A stretch of DNA of 64,000 bases. Source: JACRPH01 sp041665465 (GTDB lineage Archaea; Nanobdellota; Nanobdellia; Woesearchaeales; GW2011-AR9). The notes beneath the pieces are model-generated. The model searched no databases and was not told the origin of the DNA. It saw only the letters and a list, made by a program, of their open reading frames with translations. Shown piece by piece: positions 41,698 through 50,278 of this stretch (the first letter of the stretch is position 1; each line of letters begins with the position of its first letter). Made by a program: the position numbers and the translations under genes. The stretch spans positions 868,001 through 932,000 of the forward strand of contig JBAYIU010000001.1 in NCBI GenBank assembly GCA_041665465.1. The letters run 5' to 3'.

Positions 41698-42491
41698 AAT
41701 CCTTTAACCGGACTTTTGTTAGTATAACTTTCTGGATAGATTAACAAACCATCTTTTGCTGCTACAGTGGGAATCCCAGTAGCGCGTTGTATTTCTCGAG
41801 CTTCTTCTAAGATCCCAGCTTTATACATCTCAAATCCGAAATGGGTGATTACAGCTACTTTAGGTTTAACTGAATCAACTATTTTTATGGTTGAAACAGT
41901 ATCTAGGTTCATCCCTTGTCCTTTATCTCCGGGATAAGGAACGTTAAGAATTAAGATGTCTGTTCCGGTTAATTCTTGTAACAGTTGATCAGTAACTTTA
42001 GTGTCTCCAGTATAACTTAAAGTGAACTTGGGACAGAGAAACTTAAATCCTACTGCGGTAGCGTCAGGATGTTCTGCAGAAAGAGCATGAATTTCTACCA
42101 TATCTATCCCCACTTTATGGTTCTTCTCCATAGGAATAACTTTCTCGGGCATTACTGCATGATGTTTAGTCAAAGCGGGAGTCATATCTTCATGTCCTAG
42201 AACTACTGATTTGGCTGCTAAAACCATCCCTCGATGGTCCATACCACAATAAGTCATAGCATCAATCACTGGATTAAGCTCACTGCAGTGATTGATATGA
42301 TTATGAGAAACAAGAACAGCAGTTGTCCGATTTAAATTAACTCCATATTCTTTAGCTTTACTCAAAGCACCCGGTCCGGGATCGAGATGGAACTGAAGAT
42401 CTTCTACTTGAACAATGATTCCTCCCGCAGACTGGATTTGCTTACTAACTGCATTTCCACCGGATGTACCTAAAAAAATGATGCTAGACAT
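41694..42491 (-). CDS. metallo-beta-lactamase-fold hydrolase
   Basis: 265 aa. The metal-binding motif reads SHNHINHCSEL near residue 61, so HxHxDH is changed to HxHxNH (Asp to Asn); the other ligands remain: H near 140 (SAEHPDA), TGDTK at ~165 and THFGFE at ~217. The fold starts with IIFLGTSGG and looks like a member of the RNase Z/PhnP/UlaG-like family. The Asn substitution would weaken the second metal site, so activity may be mono-metal or altered. Monocistronic. Confidence 0.8.
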   Translation of the reverse strand: MSSIIFLGTSGGNAVSKQIQSAGGIIVQVEDLQFHLDPGPGALSKAKEYGVNLNRTTAVLVSHNHINHCSELNPVIDAMTYCGMDHRGMVLAAKSVVLGHEDMTPALTKHHAVMPEKVIPMEKNHKVGIDMVEIHALSAEHPDATAVGFKFLCPKFTLSYTGDTKVTDQLLQELTGTDILILNVPYPGDKGQGMNLDTVSTIKIVDSVKPKVAVITHFGFEMYKAGILEEAREIQRATGIPTVAAKDGLLIYPESYTNKSPVKGF

Positions 42492-42639
42492 GAAATATCA
42501 ACCTCTCTTGGATTTAAGAGCAATTGAGGTAAGTAGCTTAATAAAGATTATTATACTGTAAAGGCGAGATCTTCTTTTCTTCCATAATCTTTATAAAAAT
42601 AGCTTCTCCTGAAGTAATTATCTTTGAGGGGGGTTTAAT

Positions 42640-43017
42640 ATGGTTCATAAAGAAAGAATTATTGCCGGAATGGAGGCAGTATTAGAAGAATATCAACAAG
42701 ATCATTCCCTTTTACAGATTATATCTGGTTACAACGATCCGTCGGAAACTACTGCTAGTCAGCGATTAAACCTTACTCCTAGACACTTTCGCCCCGAACG
42801 CTATTTCTTAACTTATCAAGGGGAGTATATTAAATCTCGAGGAGGAGAACAAGAGCGTGAAGTATCCCCTTTACAAGTGGCTGAGGCAATCTATCCACAT
42901 TACTCTTTTACTCAACGTGGTCGTGGACCATTAACCGTAACTAAAGCAAGAGCTTGGCTGGACCAAGATCTTGGTGAAAAAGTTCGTAAATTAAAATTAG
43001 AACATGAGGCAAATTAA
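42640..43017 (+). CDS. hypothetical protein, upstream partner of thermosome gene
   Basis: 125 aa, not recognised. Soluble and charged: helical N-terminus, then LTPRHFRPERYFLTYQGEY and a C-terminal helix rich in Lys/Glu. GAGGGGGG before the ATG at 42640 is a strong ribosome site. Two bases separate it from thsA, so the two genes are cotranscribed; a co-chaperone or regulator is a possibility only. Confidence 0.6.
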   Translation: MVHKERIIAGMEAVLEEYQQDHSLLQIISGYNDPSETTASQRLNLTPRHFRPERYFLTYQGEYIKSRGGEQEREVSPLQVAEAIYPHYSFTQRGRGPLTVTKARAWLDQDLGEKVRKLKLEHEAN

Positions 43018-43019
43018 AC

Positions 43020-44645
43020 ATGAATAACAACAGTAACTATCAACCAATATTTATTCTACCAGAAGACACTAAAAGAACTACCGGTAAGGATGCGCAAAGA
43101 AACAATATTGCTGCAGCTAAAGCCGTAGCTCAAACCGTGAGAACCACTCTTGGTCCCAAAGGGATGGACAAGATGATTGTAGACGGAATGGGAGACGTAA
43201 TTATCACTAACGACGGAGTTACCATCCTTAAAGAAATGCAGATTGAACATCCTGCCGCTAAGATGGTGGTAGAAGTTGCTAAAACTCAAGAAGATGCAGT
43301 AGGAGATGGAACTACTACTGCAGTAGTTATCGCTGGAGAACTGCTTAAGAAAGCAGAAGATCTTCTAGATCAAAATATTCATCCTACGGTTTTGGCTAAA
43401 GGTTATCGTATGGCAGAAGGAGAAGCTCAAAAGATCTTACAGAGAATGGCAGAACCATTGTTGCTAACGGATCACCAAGCATTGTTAAATATAGCCATCA
43501 CTGCCATGACCGGTAAGGGGGCAGAAGCGAACAAGGAAATTCTAGCGGAGATAATTGTTAGGGCAGTTAGGGGTATTGCTGAAGAACGTAATGGAAAAAT
43601 CTTGGTTAATATTCATGATATTAAGATAGAAAAACAAGTGGGAGAAAGTACTGATAATAGTGAATTAATAGAAGGAATAGTTTTAGATAAAGAAATTGTA
43701 CATCCAGGCATGCCTAAGAGGATGGAAGAAGCAAAAGTAGCCTTATTAGATTCTGCACTAGAGATTAAAAATACTGAAATTGATGCTAAGATTCAGATTA
43801 CTGATCCTACCCAATTAAACTTATTTTTAGAACAAGAAGAACGGTCTTTGAGAGAGATGGTTAACAAAGTTAAACTTTCTGGAGCTAAAGTATTGTTTTG
43901 TCAGAAAGGTATTGACGATTTAGCACAACATTTCTTGGCTAAAGAAAAAATTATGGCTATACGTAGAGTAAATAAAAGTGATATGGAAAAACTTTCTCGA
44001 GCGACCGGAGCAAGAATACTTAGCAGCTGGAAAGAACTTTCTTCTGAAGATTTAGGTTACGCCGGTTTAGTCAGAGAAGCTCAGTTAGGAGAAGATGAGA
44101 TGATTTTCGTTGAAAAGTGTAAGAATCCTAAAGCTATGACTTTATTGATCCGAGGAGGAACAGAACATGTGGCTGAAGAAGTTAAACGAGCCGTAACTGA
44201 TGCAGTAGGCGATTTAGCTGCTTCTCTGCGTGAAGCTAAAGTTGTCGCCGGTGCCGGTGCAGCAGAAATGGAACTAGCTAGAGAAATAAAGATTTATGCT
44301 AAGACTTTGCAAGGTAGAGAACAATTAGCAGTACAAGCGTTTGCTGAAGCTTTAGAGATTATTCCCCGAACTTTAGCCGAGAATGCTGGATTGGATCCTA
44401 TTGACGTTCTAGCTAAATTAAGGAATGAACATGAGAAAGGCATGAAGTGGGCAGGAATTAATGTCTTCACCGGAGAAGTCATGGATGCTTGGAAAAACGG
44501 AGTTATAGAGCCATTGAAGATTAAAACTCAGGCTTTGAGTTCAGCAGCAGAAGTGGCTGAAATGATCCTCAGGATTGATGATGTGATCATGGGTGGAAGA
44601 AGTAATCCTGGGCCGGGAATGCCCCCTAATGGGATGATGGAGTAA
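43020..44645 (+). CDS. thsA: thermosome (group II chaperonin) subunit
   Basis: 541 aa. ATP site residues: LGPKGMDKMIVDGMGD near 43, GDGTTTAVVIAGELL near 93 and GAGAAEMELA near 407, with the apical region and lid of group II chaperonins and the C-terminal GMPPNGMM-type repeat that fills the cavity. It folds proteins in a double ring with a built-in lid. Only one thermosome gene is present in this window. Confidence 0.96.
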   Translation: MNNNSNYQPIFILPEDTKRTTGKDAQRNNIAAAKAVAQTVRTTLGPKGMDKMIVDGMGDVIITNDGVTILKEMQIEHPAAKMVVEVAKTQEDAVGDGTTTAVVIAGELLKKAEDLLDQNIHPTVLAKGYRMAEGEAQKILQRMAEPLLLTDHQALLNIAITAMTGKGAEANKEILAEIIVRAVRGIAEERNGKILVNIHDIKIEKQVGESTDNSELIEGIVLDKEIVHPGMPKRMEEAKVALLDSALEIKNTEIDAKIQITDPTQLNLFLEQEERSLREMVNKVKLSGAKVLFCQKGIDDLAQHFLAKEKIMAIRRVNKSDMEKLSRATGARILSSWKELSSEDLGYAGLVREAQLGEDEMIFVEKCKNPKAMTLLIRGGTEHVAEEVKRAVTDAVGDLAASLREAKVVAGAGAAEMELAREIKIYAKTLQGREQLAVQAFAEALEIIPRTLAENAGLDPIDVLAKLRNEHEKGMKWAGINVFTGEVMDAWKNGVIEPLKIKTQALSSAAEVAEMILRIDDVIMGGRSNPGPGMPPNGMME

Positions 44646-44669
44646 GATAAGGAACTTACGAGAAAGTTT

Positions 44670-44882
44670 ATGAAAACAAAACTCTTTCTTTTCAGTTGTT
44701 TATCTTTCTTCTACACTTTCTTATTTTTTGTAGGATTAATAGCTTTTTTAAGCTTATTAATCGGAACTTTATTCAAAATAGAATATCTTACTTATGGAGA
44801 AATAATCATTTATGCAGTTATTTTTACCTTTATCTTCCTTGTTGTAAAGTATGGCTATAATTATTTAAATAAAAGAACTTAG
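44670..44882 (+). CDS. small membrane protein, unknown
   Basis: 70 aa with two hydrophobic segments separated by a short charged turn (FKIEYLTYGE) and a basic C-terminus NYLNKRT. Not recognised. About 25 nt after thsA on the same strand, possibly cotranscribed; AGAAAG lies just upstream of the ATG but no clear TATA box. Confidence 0.45.
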   Translation: MKTKLFLFSCLSFFYTFLFFVGLIAFLSLLIGTLFKIEYLTYGEIIIYAVIFTFIFLVVKYGYNYLNKRT

Positions 44883-44930
44883 GATTTCTTCCCAAATGTT
44901 TTTATTCTGGTCTTATTATTAGCTTAAAAT

Positions 44931-46403
44931 ATGGGTTTAGCTAACTGGATTACCGGACTGAGAATTGCTTTATTACCGGTAGTTATTTATGCTATTTACC
45001 AAGAAACTTGGGGATATTCATTACTAGCGGTAATTCTGTTCATCTTTATGGCGGTAAGCGATTTCTTGGATGGTTACGTTGCCCGAAGAAGAAACGATGT
45101 AACTGAAGCCGGATCTTTCTTAGACCCTCTGTCTGATAAGATTGTGGTCATTTGTTTATTGATTGTTTTTTTATCGCGAGGAGAGTTCTGGTTAATACCC
45201 TTATTAATCTTTATAGTTAGAGATTTTGTAATTAATGGGATACGCACTATCGGAGCACGTTATGACGTGATTATCTCTGCTGACATCTTTGGTAAGATAA
45301 AAACGGTATTTCAATTTGGTTTAATCTTGTTACTCTTATGGAAAAATCATCTGATCTATGATGGGTATGAACGTACCGGAGTTATAGATGTGCTTGACAA
45401 TTTTATCATTTCAATTACATATATGGCAGTGTTATTAGCAGTATTTTCGGTGATTAATTATGCTTTAAAATGTCGAACCGCTATTCGGAGCAAAAAAGAG
45501 TATGGAGAAACGATTGAAGATGAGAAAATATTAGTTCTCGCTAATAAGAAAGCAAGGGGATATTATAATGGGTATCGTCGTCGATTGTTAAAACTGTTCA
45601 CCCGAAAAAGAAAAGCGGAATTGAAATATATCTCTCCAGAGGAGGGCATGTTTGATGAGGCTAAAAAAGAGATCCAGAAATATCCCCATATTATTATTGC
45701 TGGTGGTGATGGGTCTTTTGAAAGCGCGTTAAATTATCCTGCCTTTAAAAAGAAAGTATTAGGTTTTTTCCCTCTCGGTGCAGGTAATGCTTTTTATTCT
45801 TATTTCTATAAGGGTAAAGGGTTTGTATATTTAACTTCAAAATTTAAATTTAAAGAAACCCAATTAGATATCTTGGAAATAGAATGGGACGGCGGAAAAA
45901 AAGAAACCACTTTCTTAGCAATAGGAGTAGATGCAGAAGTGTTAAGATTAATTAAAAAAAGAACAATTAAAGGTTTTTCTGATTATTTGGGTGCTTGCGT
46001 AAAAGGAGTAAGTAGAGCTCGAGCAGATTATGATTTGAAAATTTATGTGGATGGAAGAAAAATTGAATGGGAGAATTGTGTTAATCTGATTATCGGAAAA
46101 GTCCCTTATTATGGATATGGATTACGTTCCATGACTTACACTAGTCCCACTGATGGTCAAGTATATGCTCAAGGAATAGTCAATCGAGGATCTCCTTTGT
46201 TTAATAAATTCTTAAGATTATGGGGATTGTTGTTGTTGGTGCCTTTACACTTAGATTATCCTCCTTTATTCTCTTTCTCTGGTAAGGAAGTAGAAATTAA
46301 TAGCGATGTTCCTTTCCCCATTCAAGTAGGGGGAGATTTTATCGGTTACAGTCAGAAATTGAAAGTTAAAGTTAAAAGAAAACAAAAAGTGTTAATGATT
46401 TAG
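44931..46403 (+). CDS. fusion of CDP-alcohol phosphatidyltransferase and diacylglycerol-kinase-type lipid kinase
   Basis: 490 aa with two enzyme domains. Residues 1-190 are a CDP-alcohol phosphatidyltransferase: the signature DG-x2-AR-x8-G-x3-D-x3-D is exact (DGYVARRR, then GSFLDPLSD) followed by membrane helices and PgsA-like VRDFVINGIRTIGA. Residues ~200-490 are a DAGK catalytic domain with AGGDGSFESALN (GGDGS loop) and PLGAGNAFYSY, then a beta-rich end with VGGDFIGYS. The fusion suggests synthesis and phosphorylation of one lipid head group or precursor. Order in membrane: kinase on the cytosolic side. TATA-like TTTTTATTC about 28 nt before the ATG. Confidence 0.8.
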   Translation: MGLANWITGLRIALLPVVIYAIYQETWGYSLLAVILFIFMAVSDFLDGYVARRRNDVTEAGSFLDPLSDKIVVICLLIVFLSRGEFWLIPLLIFIVRDFVINGIRTIGARYDVIISADIFGKIKTVFQFGLILLLLWKNHLIYDGYERTGVIDVLDNFIISITYMAVLLAVFSVINYALKCRTAIRSKKEYGETIEDEKILVLANKKARGYYNGYRRRLLKLFTRKRKAELKYISPEEGMFDEAKKEIQKYPHIIIAGGDGSFESALNYPAFKKKVLGFFPLGAGNAFYSYFYKGKGFVYLTSKFKFKETQLDILEIEWDGGKKETTFLAIGVDAEVLRLIKKRTIKGFSDYLGACVKGVSRARADYDLKIYVDGRKIEWENCVNLIIGKVPYYGYGLRSMTYTSPTDGQVYAQGIVNRGSPLFNKFLRLWGLLLLVPLHLDYPPLFSFSGKEVEINSDVPFPIQVGGDFIGYSQKLKVKVKRKQKVLMI

Positions 46404-46856
46404 TTATTGGACTAAGTCTTTAAGCGAAGTTCTAATATTTCTGTTAGGTAATCCTTTTTTGAACTCGGTAAAATAATCAATAGAATATCTTACCCAAGCA
46501 TCAATAACTTGTTCTCTTACTTCTTGGTATTGTTCTGAAGTTAAGTTTTCAAATCTTCCCGAAATTACAGGAGATCCGGTCTTTAAATTAAACCCTTCTG
46601 AAGGCAACCACTTAAATCCGGCTCTTTCTAAGGTATAATGGGTTTCTTGGTCTAAGAATTGTTTAAACTCACTTCCTTGATAAGAAGCATGAAAATCTAC
46701 TGGAGAGTGTAAGCAATATTCAGTGTAAACGCGAAAAGCCATACTAAATAAGAACTCATCGGCAGTCTGTTCTAAAGAAGGATGAGGATTACTTTCATAT
46801 GCTCTTTTTATTCTCTCTTGATCTAAAATGTCAACTTCTTGAAGTAATCTGTTCAT
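46404..46856 (-). CDS. hypothetical protein, ~150 aa
   Basis: Not recognised. Soluble, helical; polar and aromatic (FHASYQGSEFKQFLD, ERAGFKWLPSEGFN). Starts at the ATG at 46856, about 28 nt from the TATA box TTTATATA (reverse of 46880-46888); an in-frame GTG at 46868 is too near that box. Stop codon directly touches the stop of the preceding plus-strand fusion gene. Confidence 0.55.
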   Translation of the reverse strand: MNRLLQEVDILDQERIKRAYESNPHPSLEQTADEFLFSMAFRVYTEYCLHSPVDFHASYQGSEFKQFLDQETHYTLERAGFKWLPSEGFNLKTGSPVISGRFENLTSEQYQEVREQVIDAWVRYSIDYFTEFKKGLPNRNIRTSLKDLVQ

Positions 46857-46949
46857 GATTATTATCACGAGGGCAAGGGGTATATAAATTTTGTTATCTT
46901 CCAGTACTCAAAAAGAAACATTTAAATAGTTGCTAATTTCTCCAGTTGA

Positions 46950-47030
46950 ATATGATACAAACCAGAGTTGATTGTCGTCATCAAGGATAATTCAAATCTT
47001 TCTAGTTTCAACTCTAATCCAAAGTTTTTT
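46950..47030 (+). ncRNA. candidate small RNA upstream of tRNA-His
   Basis: TATA-like TTTAAATA (46921-46928) is followed about 25-30 nt later by a short A/T-rich stretch holding the 8-bp inverted repeat AGAGTTGA/TCAACTCT (46964-46971 and 47008-47015) and then a run of six T (47025-47030), a plausible terminator. A 12-codon frame also starts at 46952. No recognised C/D or H/ACA motif. Weakly supported. Confidence 0.3.
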
Positions 47031-47066
47031 AAATCATCTTCAGTTACGAATAATTCTAACGCTTAT

Positions 47067-47153
47067 GGCGGGTGTCGTATAACGGTTAGTATTCAGGTCT
47101 GTGGAAATATTTACAGTCAACCTGAGACGGGGGTTCAACTCCCCTCACCCGCC
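47067..47153 (+). tRNA. tRNA-His (GTG) with 14-nt intron and encoded G-1
   Basis: All arms are seen: acceptor GCGGGTG/CACCCGC (7 pairs), D-stem GTAT/GTAT with G-T pairs, anticodon stem CAGGT/ACCTG, T-arm GGGGG/CCCCT with TTCAACT loop. The extra G at 47067 before the acceptor and C at 47153 after it pair as G-1:C73, the histidine identity signature. Anticodon GTG is at 47101-47103. The intron is 47105-47118 after position 37; CTGT (47099-47102) and ACAG (47113-47116) give the 4-bp central helix of a bulge-helix-bulge splice site. Expected to be cut by the archaeal splicing endonuclease. CCA is not encoded. Confidence 0.92.
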
Positions 47154-47166
47154 CTTTTTATTTTTA
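47154..47166 (+). terminator. T-rich terminator after tRNA-His
   Basis: CTTTTTATTTTTA immediately after the tRNA is a T-run of the kind that ends archaeal transcription. Confidence 0.45.
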
Positions 47167-47324
47167 ATAATCTAGATAGTTCTATTTCTGTAGATCATCA
47201 TTGTTAGGGTTTATCCTCCCTCATTGTTATATTTTAACTAGAATTCTTTCCTTAAAATTGTGATGCAAGAGTTCTAGATGATACCCTTAGAAAACACCTT
47301 TAAAAATTAAAATTGGAAAATAAA

Positions 47325-48494
47325 ATGGCAAAACAAGAAATAAAAACTGAGACCACCTGGTCAGGAGAACGAAAGGAAGTTATTTATGAAAATGGTAAGA
47401 AGATTGGTGAAACTAGACATGAGACTAGTCTTTTTGGTCAGCCACGAGATAGGACTTACGATACTAGTGGGAAATTAGTCAGTGAAACCAGAACCAGGGA
47501 TACTGTGTTTAGTGGTCCGGTTAGTAAGACTTATGATACAAATGGAAACTGCATTAGTGAAACTAGGAAGGAAAATACTTTTTTTGGTGAAAGAACCGTC
47601 ATTGTTGAGAATGGACAAAGAATAGCTCAAATAAACAGAACCTCCACATTTACAGATGCACTCAGCGGATATTCCGGTAGGAAATCTATTAAAAGTTACG
47701 GCAATCGAAATATAGATCCCTTAACTAGAACTACTTTGAGAGAAGAATTTTGTCCTTCTACGAGAAGCGATTCTTCTTACTCTTATTCTTCTGGAGCTAG
47801 TGGTTCATCTGTAAGTCCAGAAAGAATTACTGCCTCCCCTTTAGAGGCAGTATTATCTGCAAAAGAGAAGGTTGAATTGTCTCGTCGCCAAGTATGGACT
47901 AAAGAAAGATTGCTACGAGTTCTTGGATCTAAAAAAGATTTATCTTTTATGGTTCAGGAGATGAGATATCTTGCTCAAAATAGTGAGGGCGAATTAAAAG
48001 AAGCAGTTCTTTCAGTTGCAGATAACGAAATATTGAAACAAAGTTTTCTGAACGATAAAGTTGTACTTACCGTAGGCGATTTGGATAAATTATCTGAACC
48101 AACCTTAGAGTTAATTATTGAACAGGAAAAACCAACCTATTTGTTCGAAGGAGCAGTCCAAAGAGTAAATGGGTCTAGTCCTACTTTGGCGAGGGTTGTT
48201 CAGTATAAGAAAGAGAGGATCGGGAGGTTAGCGATTGATAAAATGTCTTATGAGGTTTTAATGTCAATCCTCTTAGATGCACCCCCTTACGTAGTTGATT
48301 ATTGTGCCAAGAAATTTGGAGAAACGGTCCTTATGGCTGTAGCAAAGGGTAGTTCTAACCCCTATGAGAGATTAAGAGCGGCAAAGAAGTTGTATCCTAA
48401 CTCCTATTTTAGGCAATACCTTTGTATGCAGGATAAAGTGGGGTTTGAAGAGGTAATGACGGGATTATTGTATGCTTTATTTAAAGGAAAATAG
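47325..48494 (+). CDS. protein with four YD-like repeats and a helical C-terminal domain
   Basis: 389 aa from the ATG at 47325 (an upstream TTG is less likely; TATA-like CTTTAAAAATT is about 23 nt before this ATG). The first ~95 residues contain four ~24-residue repeats of the type Y-D-x-x-G-K/N-x-x-S-E-T-R (for example YENGKKIGETR, YDTSGKLVSETR, YDTNGNCISETR, VENGQRIAQ). Then comes a Ser/Tyr-rich linker and a helical C-terminal part (residues ~180-389) resembling repeats. YD/RHS-like repeats are uncommon in such small archaeal cells and often act in surface or toxin proteins, but no signal peptide is visible. Confidence 0.6.
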   Translation: MAKQEIKTETTWSGERKEVIYENGKKIGETRHETSLFGQPRDRTYDTSGKLVSETRTRDTVFSGPVSKTYDTNGNCISETRKENTFFGERTVIVENGQRIAQINRTSTFTDALSGYSGRKSIKSYGNRNIDPLTRTTLREEFCPSTRSDSSYSYSSGASGSSVSPERITASPLEAVLSAKEKVELSRRQVWTKERLLRVLGSKKDLSFMVQEMRYLAQNSEGELKEAVLSVADNEILKQSFLNDKVVLTVGDLDKLSEPTLELIIEQEKPTYLFEGAVQRVNGSSPTLARVVQYKKERIGRLAIDKMSYEVLMSILLDAPPYVVDYCAKKFGETVLMAVAKGSSNPYERLRAAKKLYPNSYFRQYLCMQDKVGFEEVMTGLLYALFKGK

Positions 48495-48604
48495 TAATTA
48501 AGCCTCGCGGGCTCTAAACGCGGAGATTAAGAAAGTGAAAGATCAAAGAAAAGACCTGTTAAAGAAAATGTATAAAGTACAAATTGGGGCACCAAGCGGC
48601 AGAA

Positions 48605-50242
48605 ATGCTGATTATATTCACCCCAATAGATGCTGTTAAAGAATTTGTTACTCAAAAATATGGTCCAGTAACCTATGCGGCATTAGGAGAGAATGAATCT
48701 CTGGGGGGGTTAATCTCAACCAGAGATGTTCTCTTGAAAGCTAGAAGTAATGGGCAAAGATATGAATTCGGGACGTATGGTCGGCCGGTTTTAGATTCTG
48801 CTAACCTTTCCATTGAGATTCTTTCTGCTTCAAGTCCACTACCAGAAACAGAAAAGGTAAAACGTAGAAAGACTTACATCGAAAGTTCTAGAATCAGTGG
48901 TCCCAAAATTGATGATTATTCTCTTCTTTTAGGAGAATGGGGAGACAACCCTCGAACGGAGTTAAGAACTAGAAAGATAAGAGAAATTTATGTTCTGTGC
49001 AACGGATGTCAGATTCCACTTTGGATTTGTGATACTTTAGAACCAGTTTTAAACTGGGGAGAGAACAGTAAGTCCGGAGTACAACAATGGCTTAACGAGA
49101 ATTGTGATGGTTATCTGGGGTTGCCTTTGTATAAGATTCCACCTGTTAATTTTTCTCAGTTTGACTTAAGTGAATTTCCTGAAACGGAAAGAGCTCTCAT
49201 TGAAGCCGGAAAGTTGGATAAGTGTACTAATCTTGCTGAACAGAATATCGTGCTATTGCAAGAAGCATGCGAGATTTTTGGGTTAAAACCACTTTTAATC
49301 GATCAGAGGAAATTGCGTGATGCTGGGGCTTATGTTAAAGGGACGGACGTCATTCTTAAAAACCTTGAATCTCTCAGCAGAAGATTTGGCGATCAAAATT
49401 TGTTTAGAGTAGAATGTCCTCAATGTGGAAAGTATATTTACGATGTAGACGTTACTGAAGGAAAAGTAAGAGGAAAGTGTAGTGGCCAAGTTCGTTCTCA
49501 AATAGAAGGAGAATTTAGGGTTCGTTATGAAGGATGTGGTAATGACTTAGAAGAAAATCTAGATTACCTCTATCAAAAAGCAATGCCCAATGGAAAGATT
49601 CTTACCGCAATTTATATGAGCAATTCGGAAGTGGGAATTTTCTTCCCCGACGTGGAGTTCGTGCCAGAAAATGTGGTTGCTGGTAGTTTAGAAAGAATGA
49701 TCTTGACCACGGGAGAGATATTTAATTCTGGTATTCCTACCATTGTTCAGACAGGATGGTTTACAAAAGACGGAAATGTGGAAAATATCTTCGATGTTCT
49801 TGATTCCGTTCCCGCCGAAATTATCTTAGAAAGATTTATGGCTACTCCCTCAAATCGAAGAATTGACATGAAAGCATGTTCAATCGAATCTCAATTATTA
49901 ACTAAACTCCGAGAATATGCTCTTCCTGCTGACCCTAAACTAATAGCGGACATTCTGTTTAATCTAAGAGGAACATCTATTGATATGGATAAATTGGGGT
50001 TAAGTAAAGATATCGATAGAGATTACCTTCTAAAGATGTTAAGAGGTTTGGGAAAAGTTAGACAAAACAGAATTATAACTTCCAGACCAACCTTATCTTG
50101 GTCTGAAGATTATACTACTTTTATGGATTCAATTTTCGTGTCCGAATCTGAAGTAGGTAAACTAAGAACGATTATGGTTGATCCCAATGCTGCGGTTAGA
50201 ACTATTTTAGAAACGGGATATCTGGTGGGGTTAGTAAAGTGA
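48605..50242 (+). CDS. class I LysRS-like protein with degenerate catalytic motifs
   Basis: 545 aa. From about residue 150 on it follows class I lysyl-tRNA synthetase: YLGLPLYKIP near residue 170, LLQEACEIFGLKPLLIDQRK, a double Cys site (VECPQCGK, KCSGQV, GCGN) in the place of the synthetase zinc ribbon, and GWFTKDGNVENIFDVL in place of the KMSSSKGN block followed by PAEIILERFMATPSNRRID. The HIGH-type motif is not visible and the KMSKS is degenerate, so aminoacylation is unlikely. N-terminal ~130 residues are extra, with CNGC near 131. The start is the ATG about 31 nt from a TATA-like ATGTATAAAG. It precedes hisS and tRNA-His lies upstream. Family link is by eye and moderately sure. Confidence 0.5.
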   Translation: MLIIFTPIDAVKEFVTQKYGPVTYAALGENESLGGLISTRDVLLKARSNGQRYEFGTYGRPVLDSANLSIEILSASSPLPETEKVKRRKTYIESSRISGPKIDDYSLLLGEWGDNPRTELRTRKIREIYVLCNGCQIPLWICDTLEPVLNWGENSKSGVQQWLNENCDGYLGLPLYKIPPVNFSQFDLSEFPETERALIEAGKLDKCTNLAEQNIVLLQEACEIFGLKPLLIDQRKLRDAGAYVKGTDVILKNLESLSRRFGDQNLFRVECPQCGKYIYDVDVTEGKVRGKCSGQVRSQIEGEFRVRYEGCGNDLEENLDYLYQKAMPNGKILTAIYMSNSEVGIFFPDVEFVPENVVAGSLERMILTTGEIFNSGIPTIVQTGWFTKDGNVENIFDVLDSVPAEIILERFMATPSNRRIDMKACSIESQLLTKLREYALPADPKLIADILFNLRGTSIDMDKLGLSKDIDRDYLLKMLRGLGKVRQNRIITSRPTLSWSEDYTTFMDSIFVSESEVGKLRTIMVDPNAAVRTILETGYLVGLVK

Positions 50243-50278
50243 AAAATTATATAAAGGACAAGATTAGAGGTAACTAAC

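Noticed and set aside
48496..48560. GC-rich CTCGCGGGCTCTAAACGCGGAG between the YD-repeat gene and the LysRS-like gene
   Set aside because: Only a short CGCG pairing forms and no known RNA matches; not enough for a feature.
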